NCBI RefSeq assembly: GCF_003417535.1
Contig: NZ_QVLS01000019.1
Span: 1 to 35,185 of the forward strand
Source: Hydrogenophaga borbori
Lineage (GTDB): Bacteria; Pseudomonadota; Gammaproteobacteria; Burkholderiales; Burkholderiaceae_C
DNA: 35,185 bases
Direction of reading: 5' to 3'
Under the pieces are notes generated by a model, which was not told where the DNA came from, did no database searches, and saw only the letters and a program-made list of their open reading frames with translations. This document shows positions 1-5,909 of this stretch, in pieces (position 1 is the stretch's first letter; every line of letters begins with the position of its first letter). The translations under genes and the position numbers were made by a program.

Positions 1-419
1 CGCCCCCATGAGTCCCTCGGCCGAATCCCACCGGTCGAGTACCGTGTCAAACTGTTCCCCAACCTCTACTTCTGACTGGCTCAGGAATTCGAGGGGACCA
101 CAAAGTTTCCCAAAGACGTGATTTCTTCAGCAATTTCATCGCCCCAAGGGGGGCGAGCTGAGAGGTCATCTATGTCCCACACGACTGCGGACGGAGGAAA
201 ACCTTCCAGCAACTGCTTCACCGCAGTCAACTCCGCCAAGGCTGCTCGGGCATTCTTGTGGCTCAAACGACCCTGGTACAGGTCGTTCATGAGAAGTGGA
301 AACCGTGACCCCCATCCATCGGGTTCGCAGCGAACAGATATCGTTGAGAAGAACGCATTCAGAAAGGAGGGCGTGCCAATCTCACTAGTGACTGAGCCCA
401 CTCGAATTCCCACTGCCAT
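1..419 (-). pseudogene. Imm70-like immunity protein, frameshifted and running off the window
   Basis: The first 112 codons (419 down to 81) read as a compact protein resembling the Imm70 family of polymorphic-toxin immunity proteins, as far as I recognise it: an N-terminal GIRVGS stretch, a WGSRFPLLMNDLYQG block near residues 36-50, and VVWDIDDL followed by PPWG near residues 79-92. A TGA at 81-83 stops this frame. The next frame is open from about 92 to base 1 and also reads like protein (EFLSQSEVEVGEQFDTVLDR and on), so one base seems to be missing or extra around 84-95. The gene is either a pseudogene or carries a sequence error. The start at 419 follows AAAGGCAGG. No matching toxin is visible on the right side; one could lie beyond base 1. 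The family call is from remembered motifs, not a search. Confidence 0.6.
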
Positions 420-631
420 TGCCTGCCTTTCATATTCGAACGACCGCTTCTGGCCGATTTCGGCAGTCTAGCTACGCACTCGCCTCATGCAAGCAGGCGC
501 CCCATATCGCAAAGGCCTGAGCGTCCGTAACGTGGCGCAGAACGAACGTTCACTGCGCAAGCCTGGCCGACCGCTCTCGCTGCAAATCCGACTCTCAGCC
601 AATCAGTACAACCCGTTCGACCCAGCCCGAT
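420..631. other. Intergenic spacer, no gene seen
   Basis: I see no convincing gene here. The open frames have mixed codon use and no start signal. A stretch around 438-468 (ACGACCGCTTCTGGCCGATT) resembles short intergenic remnants common in Comamonadaceae genomes, but I cannot show that it is repeated in this window. Confidence 0.4.
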
Positions 632-1183
632 CTATTTGCTCAACAACGCCTCAAGCGATAGATCGAGCGAAGCCGCAAGCTTCGCCAGCGTTTGAAGTGA
701 TGGGTTGCGCGCCTGGCGCTCGATGTGCGCGATGACGTACATGCTGACGCCCGACCGCTGCCCCAGTGTGTCCTGGGTCAACATCAGCGCCTTCCTTGCC
801 GAGACGAGCTTGTGTGCCAGCACCTCCTCGATCAGCGCATCGCCGTCTTGTCGGGCCACTGGCCTCAGGCCGACCAGAGAGCCCGTGGTGACGCCGAGCG
901 CCCGGGCCAGTTTGTCTACCGTGTTCAAGGAGACGTTGACCTGCCCTTGCTCCATCAACCGGATCATTCGTGGGTTCACACGCGCCTGCTCCGCCAGCGC
1001 GCCAAGGCTCCAGTTCCCTTTTGCTCGCAGAGCAATCAGGTTCGCAGCCAGTGGGGCAAGAAAGGGAGGTGTATCGGGGGCTTCGGCAGACACCAAAAAA
1101 GTGTTGGCTTCGAAAGCCTTCGTGCAAATACTTTGAGGCAGAATTTCCCTCCCTTTGGCCTTTGGGACTCCCACCGTGTTCAT
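632..1183 (-). CDS. Tandem helix-turn-helix (XRE-type) regulator
   Basis: A 183-residue protein with two Cro/C1-type HTH domains. The first spans about residues 46-105 (WSLGALAEQARVNPRMIRLM then LNTVDKLARALGV). The second spans 126-182 (LTQDTLGQRSGVSMYVIAHI then SLQTLAKLAASLDLSL). Such proteins are DNA-binding repressors; no effector domain is present. The ATG at 1183 is used here, but the first 30 residues are AT-richer and less protein-like, and a GTG at 1093 would give a 153-residue protein beginning just before the first HTH. With the longer start it overlaps the divergent gene's start by 8 bases. A palindrome (GGCTT-CGA-AAGCC, 1106-1118) lies in between and is a plausible operator. No toxin partner is recognisable next to it. 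Confidence 0.75.
   Translation of the reverse strand: MNTVGVPKAKGREILPQSICTKAFEANTFLVSAEAPDTPPFLAPLAANLIALRAKGNWSLGALAEQARVNPRMIRLMEQGQVNVSLNTVDKLARALGVTTGSLVGLRPVARQDGDALIEEVLAHKLVSARKALMLTQDTLGQRSGVSMYVIAHIERQARNPSLQTLAKLAASLDLSLEALLSK
1104..1132 (+). promoter_or_regulatory. Putative promoter with internal palindrome
   Basis: TTGGCT (1104-1109), 17 bases, then AATACT (1127-1132) fits a sigma-70 promoter reading towards the gene at 1176. The perfect inverted repeat GGCTT-CGA-AAGCC (1106-1118) overlaps the -35 box and spacer, where a repressor would block it. The HTH protein encoded alongside is the obvious candidate. If real, this site favours the shorter (GTG 1093) start of that regulator. 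Confidence 0.4.
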
Positions 1184-1661
1184 CACCGCCCCCGGCCTCG
1201 TCCAGCACCTCCACCCCGCCCAGGTGGCCCCGCGCCAGACGCATTGGCCGGCCATCACGCTCGCGCTGGAGCGGCCCTGGTACCTGCTGGTTCATGAGGT
1301 GTCCTGCAACGGCCAGAAGCGGTCGCAGACCTCGCTGGTGGCCTGGGACGCGACGCTGCTGGACCTGCTGGCCCGCATTCCCGTCGCGGACCTCAGCGGC
1401 ATCGCGCGCCTGGACCGGCGCCGCGAGGCCGGCCCCAGTTGGGCTCTGGAGTGGATAGGCGCGCTGTGGGCGCCCGCACCGGGCGAGTCGCCGGCCCTCG
1501 GCCCCTTGCTGTTCCAGCTGGGCACCGACCCGCAATTGCGCAACACCGATCTGCTGCCCGTGGGCGAGGCCGCCGGCAGGCGCCTGCTGTATGAAGCGGC
1601 CCGCGCGCGCTCTGCAGGGCCAGACCCAGGCCCTTCCGGTGTGGCTTGGCGTAGAGCGTGA
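1176..1661 (+). CDS. Hypothetical protein, possibly frameshifted near its 3' end
   Basis: I do not recognise this family. Codons from about 1176 to 1590 are strongly G/C-ending and the translation is protein-like (ERPWYLLVHEVSCNGQKRSQ near residues 36-55, LVAWDATLLDLLARIPVADL after it), so it is very likely a real coding region of about 161 residues. GTG at 1176 is chosen because it sits 37 bases after a predicted transcription start; TTG at 1155 is possible. From about 1595 the G/C-ending pattern moves to the +1 frame (ARALQGQTQALPVWLGVERE), so the last 20 residues of the annotated frame may be an artefact of an indel in the CGCGCGCGC run at 1600-1609. No membrane segment or signal peptide is apparent. 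The gene faces the ACT-domain gene. Confidence 0.5.
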   Translation: MFITAPGLVQHLHPAQVAPRQTHWPAITLALERPWYLLVHEVSCNGQKRSQTSLVAWDATLLDLLARIPVADLSGIARLDRRREAGPSWALEWIGALWAPAPGESPALGPLLFQLGTDPQLRNTDLLPVGEAAGRRLLYEAARARSAGPDPGPSGVAWRRA

Positions 1662-1689
1662 GGCGACCCTGGCGTCGAACGGCCCCGCG

Positions 1690-2088
1690 TCAGCCGGACC
1701 GGGACAGCTCGTCCAAGGCCTGCAGCGCGTCGTCCAGCCTGTCCCTGGGCACGAACAGGTGGTCGTGGTGGAAGGCCGAGACCACGTTGCAGGCGATGCC
1801 CCGGGCCGCGAGCGCGGCGCTGATGCGGGCCAGGAAGCCCACGGCGTCCAGGGCCGAGTGGATGGTCAGCGTCACCATCCGCGATTCGAACTGGAACGCC
1901 AGGCCCAGCGCCTGCGCCTGCCGCAGCGGGACGATGGCCGTCAGGCCCTCGGGTTCATGGAAGCTGCCGACCGGGCTGAGCGCTTCGGGGAGCCGGCCGT
2001 TGGAAAAGCAGCAGAAAACGAACACCTCGGGGTGGACCGAGGGGGTCATCTGCTGCAGCAGGGTGGGGAGGTGGTGTTCGGCGGGCAT
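1690..2088 (-). CDS. ACT-domain protein
   Basis: A 132-residue protein whose C-terminal half is a typical ACT domain (residues about 65-128): SRMVTLTIHSALDAVGFLAR, then AALAARGIACNVVSAFHHDH, and a short helix DDALQAL. The N-terminal half (EVFVFCCFSN, then LSPVGSFHEPEGLTAIVPL) matches the stand-alone two-ACT proteins of the COG3602 type, which are thought to bind amino acids; no enzyme domain is attached. The ATG at 2088 starts where homology-like sequence begins. The ribosome site is weak. It lies 23 bases after the RES toxin gene on the same strand and may be co-transcribed with it, although the two have no known functional link. Confidence 0.8.
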   Translation of the reverse strand: MPAEHHLPTLLQQMTPSVHPEVFVFCCFSNGRLPEALSPVGSFHEPEGLTAIVPLRQAQALGLAFQFESRMVTLTIHSALDAVGFLARISAALAARGIACNVVSAFHHDHLFVPRDRLDDALQALDELSRSG

Positions 2089-2111
2089 GTGTCGATTCGG
2101 CGCTCCGGTGT

Positions 2112-2819
2112 TCAGAAATCCCACGCCCACCGCTCCCGCCCCCGCGTGAGCATCACCCGTTGCCGCGTGGCCTTGCAGTGCCAGGTTTGCAGGGTGCCGT
2201 CGAGCCCGCCCGGGGGCTCGCGCAGGCACTGGGGCAGCAGGGCCACGGCGCAGAACTGCCCCGGCGCGCGCACGGATTCGTAGCGCAGCCATTGCAGGCC
2301 GCGCGCCTGCGCCGCCGTGGCCACGGCGTGGGTGGCGCTGTAGTCGCTGTCCTGCGTCCAGTCGGCGCGGGCCTGGTGCCAGGGTGGGGCGCTCAGGTCG
2401 ATGGAAGGGCCTTCGATCTGGCCCTGGAAGAAGCTGTGCTCGGTCAGCAGCTCGCGGTCTCTCAGGCCTTCGCTGTCGCTGACGAAGCGGTGGCGCCAGT
2501 AGGCCACTTCGGCGCCGGCGGCGAACAGGGTTTCGGCGCCGTACCACTGCCCCTTGGCGTGCGCCGCGCGAAAGCGGCTGGCGTGGGCTGGCGCGTAGCG
2601 GAAGGGCGTGGCCAGCAGGTAGTGCAGCCCCTGGGCCGCCGCGGGCAGGGCGGGTTTGCTGTCGTCCAGCAGTTGTTCCAGCAGGGCTTGTTCGTCGGGG
2701 TCGTCGACCAGGCGCAGGGTGGAGACCACGTGCTGGGCCTCCACGCCGCGCCAGGCCAGGGTGCGGCGCACGGCGGTGGCGCCCGCCGCCGCGAACCATT
2801 CGGTGGACCAGGCGCTCAC
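2112..2819 (-). CDS. RES-domain toxin of a type II toxin-antitoxin pair
   Basis: A 235-residue RES-family protein. RES toxins act in the cytoplasm and deplete NAD+. Visible family features are FRYAPAHASRFR (73-84) with the conserved arginines, QWYGAE (91-96), AEVAYWRHRF (103-112), and the late block YSATHAVATAAQARGLQWLR ending in YESVR (160-184), which together carry the Arg/Tyr/Glu/Ser set expected for the fold. The length is normal and no residue loss is obvious, so the toxin appears intact. The start ATG overlaps the antitoxin stop by four bases (ATGA, 2816-2819), the usual translational coupling of Xre-RES operons. Regulation should come from the palindrome upstream of the antitoxin. Confidence 0.9.
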   Translation of the reverse strand: MSAWSTEWFAAAGATAVRRTLAWRGVEAQHVVSTLRLVDDPDEQALLEQLLDDSKPALPAAAQGLHYLLATPFRYAPAHASRFRAAHAKGQWYGAETLFAAGAEVAYWRHRFVSDSEGLRDRELLTEHSFFQGQIEGPSIDLSAPPWHQARADWTQDSDYSATHAVATAAQARGLQWLRYESVRAPGQFCAVALLPQCLREPPGGLDGTLQTWHCKATRQRVMLTRGRERWAWDF

Positions 2820-3205
2820 GCGGGCGCCCGCATGCCGTCCAGGTAGTTCAGCGTGGCCACCAGGCCTTCGGCCTTCTGCACCAGCTTGAGGGGGACGCCG
2901 GCCAGGGCGTCGTTGGGGGTGCCCATCCAGGCGCGGCGCTTGGCGTCGTCGGTGCCCACCAGGGCGTCCAGCGATCGGTAGACGCGCACCAGCAGCAGGG
3001 CCAGTTCGCCTTCCTTGGACTGCGGGTTGAGGGTCTTGTCGCCGCGCACCAGCCGCGAGACGCTGGGCTCGCTCAGGCCCAGGGTGCGGCCCAGGTCGGC
3101 GCCGGACAGGCCCAGCAACTGGCTGGCGCGCACCGTGGCCTTGGCGAGGACCTGGTCGGCTTGGGGCTGGGGTTTGGGCTGGGCTTGCTGGGTAAGGCGT
3201 TTCAC
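2816..3205 (-). CDS. Xre/MbcA/ParS-type antitoxin of the RES pair
   Basis: A 129-residue antitoxin. An HTH covers about residues 28-58 (GLSGADLGRTLGLSEPSVSR), and the C-terminal MbcA/ParS/Xre domain that holds the RES toxin covers 90-126 (AWMGTPNDALAGVPLKLVQK, then LVATLNYLDGM). GTG at 3205 is chosen because GGGAG lies 7 bases before it; a TTG at 3232 would add nine residues but lies within the operator. The antitoxin is first in the operon and the toxin second. Family members repress their own promoter, and an inverted repeat immediately upstream fits that role. Confidence 0.9.
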   Translation of the reverse strand: MKRLTQQAQPKPQPQADQVLAKATVRASQLLGLSGADLGRTLGLSEPSVSRLVRGDKTLNPQSKEGELALLLVRVYRSLDALVGTDDAKRRAWMGTPNDALAGVPLKLVQKAEGLVATLNYLDGMRAPA

Positions 3206-3225
3206 GATGAGACTCCCATTGAGGC

Positions 3226-3250
3226 TTTCCAATGAAATTTTACGTGGAAA
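3226..3250 (-). promoter_or_regulatory. Palindromic operator and -10 of the xre-res operon
   Basis: TTTCCA (3226-3231), 13 bases, then TGGAAA (3245-3250) forms a perfect inverted repeat. A TAAAAT -10 box on the minus strand lies between the arms (3237-3242). The start codon is about 30 bases downstream. No good -35 box is visible in the A/T-rich stretch beyond. The position makes it the likely autoregulatory site of the antitoxin. Confidence 0.6.
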
Positions 3251-3254
3251 TTCT

Positions 3255-3716
3255 TTAATTTTTTGCTGGATTCTTGTTCGTCTCGAGTCCTTCAGTCAGC
3301 AGGCGCAAGGTCTGCTCGTCCGGCTGGCCTTGGTAGAACACCGCCAGTGCCTGGGCGAAGCAGGGCTCCTGCGGCGCCACCGCCGCAAACAGCGTCAGAC
3401 ACGACCGGAGCTTTATCGCGTCCACCTCGCCCAGCATCGCCACCGCGGTTCGATCGGGGTGGCCGAGCAGGGCGTTGACGCAGTCCACCAGGCGGGGGCC
3501 CAGCACGGGGTGGGCCAGGTAGTCGGCGGCTTCCTGGCGGTCGCGGATGCCGTACTCGCGCGCCCTCTGGCTTCGGCCCAGCTCGCGCAGCTGCGGCAGC
3601 ACGTACCAGATCCAGTGCGTGCGCTTCTGGCCCGCCTTCAGTTCGGCCAGGGCCTGCGGGTAGTCGTGGGCCTGGGCGTGCAGGAAGCGGTCGAGGGGCG
3701 AGGGCGGGGCGGTCAT
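3255..3716 (-). CDS. DUF1810 family protein
   Basis: A 153-residue protein matching DUF1810 across its whole length: DRFLHAQAHDYPQALAEL (9-26), the hallmark GQKRTHWIWYVLPQLREL (29-46), REYGIRDRQEAADYLAHPVL (53-72), LVDCVNALL, and the C-terminal LTLFAAVAP block. Members are small soluble proteins of unknown function. The ATG at 3716 gives the usual family length; upstream in-frame sequence is not protein-like. It runs towards the xre-res operon and its stop codon is only a few bases from the xre operator, so transcription through it would pass into that operon. Confidence 0.85.
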   Translation of the reverse strand: MTAPPSPLDRFLHAQAHDYPQALAELKAGQKRTHWIWYVLPQLRELGRSQRAREYGIRDRQEAADYLAHPVLGPRLVDCVNALLGHPDRTAVAMLGEVDAIKLRSCLTLFAAVAPQEPCFAQALAVFYQGQPDEQTLRLLTEGLETNKNPAKN

Positions 3717-4024
3717 GGCGGCGCGGGGGGTGGCGGGCTTGTCTCCCTCAAGCGTGCACGAAATTACCGCCCTCGCGGTATTTGCGGTCGGCCTGGGCGC
3801 TGATGCAATCGCACGCGCTGTTTTTCCCGGGCCGCCCTGTCGCCGCCCACCAACGGCCCTTGACGCCATCGCCCGGTGACAGGCCTTCAGCCCCGCGCTG
3901 ACGCCTCGCCCCACGCGTTCCCCATCCACGTTTTTTTCCGTCCCAGCGGCTGCCCGGCGAGGCCAGCCGCCGGGAGGCTTTGCCCCGTCCTGCCTCGCCG
4001 TCCGAGAACCAAGAAAGTCTTTTC
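3717..4024. other. Divergent intergenic region with a hairpin
   Basis: No gene is supported here; the open frames lack family features and natural starts. A hairpin TACCGC-CCTC-GCGGTA flanked by A- and T-rich bases lies at 3761-3784 and could be a small bidirectional terminator or part of the DUF1810 leader. I see no convincing promoter for the lipoprotein gene. Confidence 0.4.
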
Positions 4025-4618
4025 ATGAAGCTGTCCCATGCCCTGTTGACCACCGCCTTCAGCCTGTCGCTCGCCGCCTGTGGCGGTGGGGGCGGCGATG
4101 CCCCGGCGACCGCCTCCGCCGACCAAGCCAAGGTGTCGCTGGCGGAGTTCGAAGGCGTCTGGAAACGCGACGCCGCCCACGACGTTTGCGTGCCCGACTT
4201 TGTCTACAACAAGGACTACGCCGCCCGCGTGCGCGACGTCACGCTGACGAAGACAGGCAGCAACGAGCTGGAAATCGCCTACGCGGTGCAGGTCTACAGC
4301 GACGACGCCTGCACGGTCAAACAAGGCCTGGTGAGGGAACGCTTCACCGTGAGCCTGGTGCCGGTGACCCGGGCCGGCCGGGACAACGTGGTCAAAGGCA
4401 TTCCCCGCTTTGTCGGGGTCGTGGCCAGCGCCGATGGCGGGGCGGGCATCACCCTCACCGCGCTGCCCGACGGTCGCATGACCGGTTTGACCAACGTGAA
4501 AACCATTGGCGACGTGCAAGGCGGCCGGCTTCAGTTCTCCGTGGCCGAGTCGGGCCAGCCGGTGGACGCCGACGGCTACCCCAACGACTTCAACGCCAAC
4601 GACTACTTCGTTCGCTGA
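4025..4618 (+). CDS. Exported lipoprotein of unknown function
   Basis: A 197-residue protein with a lipoprotein signal peptide: MKLSHALLTTAFSLSLAACG, lipobox LAAC with Cys19 as the acylation site, followed by a glycine run typical of betaproteobacterial lipoproteins. The mature part looks beta-rich (EFEGVWKRDAAHDVCVPDFV, EIAYAVQVYSDDACTVKQGL) and has two cysteines (in HDVCV and DACTV) that could form a disulphide. No family is recognised. The ATG at 4025 starts the signal peptide. It precedes the efflux gene on the same strand with a hairpin between. Confidence 0.75.
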   Translation: MKLSHALLTTAFSLSLAACGGGGGDAPATASADQAKVSLAEFEGVWKRDAAHDVCVPDFVYNKDYAARVRDVTLTKTGSNELEIAYAVQVYSDDACTVKQGLVRERFTVSLVPVTRAGRDNVVKGIPRFVGVVASADGGAGITLTALPDGRMTGLTNVKTIGDVQGGRLQFSVAESGQPVDADGYPNDFNANDYFVR

Positions 4619-4642
4619 GCGCCGCGCCCAGGCGACCGATCC

Positions 4643-4679
4643 TGGGAGGGCTCTCACCCCAAAAGGATTTGCCCTCCCA
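4643..4679 (+). promoter_or_regulatory. Long inverted repeat before the efflux gene
   Basis: TGGGAGGGC (4643-4651) and GCCCTCCCA (4671-4679) are perfect 9-bp arms around a 19-base loop, ending 15 bases before the efflux gene start. No U-run follows, so it is not a standard terminator; it could be an mRNA structure near the ribosome site or a factor-dependent terminator for the lipoprotein gene. Confidence 0.4.
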
Positions 4680-4694
4680 ACGAAAATCGCCGCG

Positions 4695-5909
4695 ATGCAA
4701 TCTTCCTCTTATTACCGAATGGCCCTGATCCTGGGCCTGCTGTCGGCCATCGGCCCCTTCGCCATCGACATGTACCTGCCCGCGCTGCCGGCCATCGGCA
4801 GCGCCCTGGGCGCCGAGGTGGGCGCCGTGCAGTTCAGCCTGACGGCTTTCTTCCTGTCGCTGGGCGTCGGGCAGCTCTTGTACGGGCCGGTGTCCGACAT
4901 GGTGGGGCGCAAGCCGCCGCTGTATTTCGGCCTGGGTCTGTTCGTGGTGGCCAGCGTGGGCTGCGCGCTGGCGTCCGACATCCACACCCTGGTGGCTTTC
5001 CGCTTCCTGCAGGGCCTGGGCGCGGCGGCCGGCATGGCCATTCCGCGCGCCGTGGTGCGCGACCTGCACACCGGCACCGAGGCCGCGCGCCTGATGTCGC
5101 TGCTGATGCTGGTGTTCAGCGTGTCGCCCATCCTGGCGCCGCTGGCCGGCAGCGGGGTGATCGCGCTGGCCGGCTGGCGCGGCGTGTTCTGGGCGGTGGC
5201 GCTGGCGGCCGTGGCCGGGCTGGCGCTGGTGGGGGCCACGCTGCGCGAGACGCGCCCGCCCGAGCAGCGGGTGGACAGCAGCGTCGGCGGCGCGCTGCGC
5301 GCCTACCGTCTGCTGCTGGGCGACTGGCACTACCTCGGGCTGGTGGGCATCGGCAGTTGCGCGCTGGCGGGCTTCTTTGTGTTCCTGGCAGGCTCGCCCT
5401 TTGTGCTCATCAACCACTACGGGCTCACGCCCACGCAGTACAGCCTGGCGTTCTCGTTCAACGCGGTGGCCTTCATCGGCGCCTCGCAGTTCACCGCCAC
5501 GCTGGGGCGGCGCTTCGGCCTGGCGCCCATGGTGAAGGTGGCGGCCACGGCCTCGGGTTCCACCATCGCGTTGCTGCTGGCCTATTACCTGTTCGGCGGT
5601 GACGCTCTGTGGGTGCTGATGGCGCTGAACTTCATCGCCAGCGCCTTCATGGGCCTGGTGATTCCCACGGTGTCGGTGCTGGCGCTGGAGGAGCACGGCC
5701 CCATCGCGGGCACGGCCTCGGCGCTGATGGGCACGCTGCAGATGCTGGTGGGCGCCCTGGCCATGGCGGTGGTGGGCGTGTTCGCCAACGGCCAGCCGCT
5801 GCCCATGGTGGTGGGCATGGCGCTGGGCTCGTTCAGCAGCGTGGCGCTGACCTGGCTGACCCTGGCCCGACCGGCTGGGGGCTCGCGCCCCCAGGCCCTC
5901 AGAACGTGA
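4695..5909 (+). CDS. Bcr/CflA-type drug-resistance MFS transporter
   Basis: A 404-residue inner-membrane protein with about 12 hydrophobic segments. The start (SAIGPFAIDMYLPALPAI, 17-34) with its acidic residue in the first helix is typical of the Bcr/CflA group of proton-driven drug exporters. Motif A is GPVSDMVGRKP (64-74), and RFLQGLGAAAGMAIPRAVVR (helix 4-5 region) matches the antiporter motif area. The ATG at 4695 opens the first helix. Substrates cannot be told from sequence. Its last 11 bases overlap the convergent TonB receptor gene. Confidence 0.88.
   Translation: MQSSSYYRMALILGLLSAIGPFAIDMYLPALPAIGSALGAEVGAVQFSLTAFFLSLGVGQLLYGPVSDMVGRKPPLYFGLGLFVVASVGCALASDIHTLVAFRFLQGLGAAAGMAIPRAVVRDLHTGTEAARLMSLLMLVFSVSPILAPLAGSGVIALAGWRGVFWAVALAAVAGLALVGATLRETRPPEQRVDSSVGGALRAYRLLLGDWHYLGLVGIGSCALAGFFVFLAGSPFVLINHYGLTPTQYSLAFSFNAVAFIGASQFTATLGRRFGLAPMVKVAATASGSTIALLLAYYLFGGDALWVLMALNFIASAFMGLVIPTVSVLALEEHGPIAGTASALMGTLQMLVGALAMAVVGVFANGQPLPMVVGMALGSFSSVALTWLTLARPAGGSRPQALRT

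Noticed and set aside
487..735. A small plus-strand open frame at the left end.
   Set aside because: It overlaps the 3' end of the HTH gene, has no ribosome site and its codon use does not fit.
3761..3784. The hairpin TACCGC-CCTC-GCGGTA between the divergent DUF1810 and lipoprotein genes, as a definite terminator.
   Set aside because: It lies upstream of both genes, where no transcript should end, and its U-run is short; I mention it only as a hairpin.
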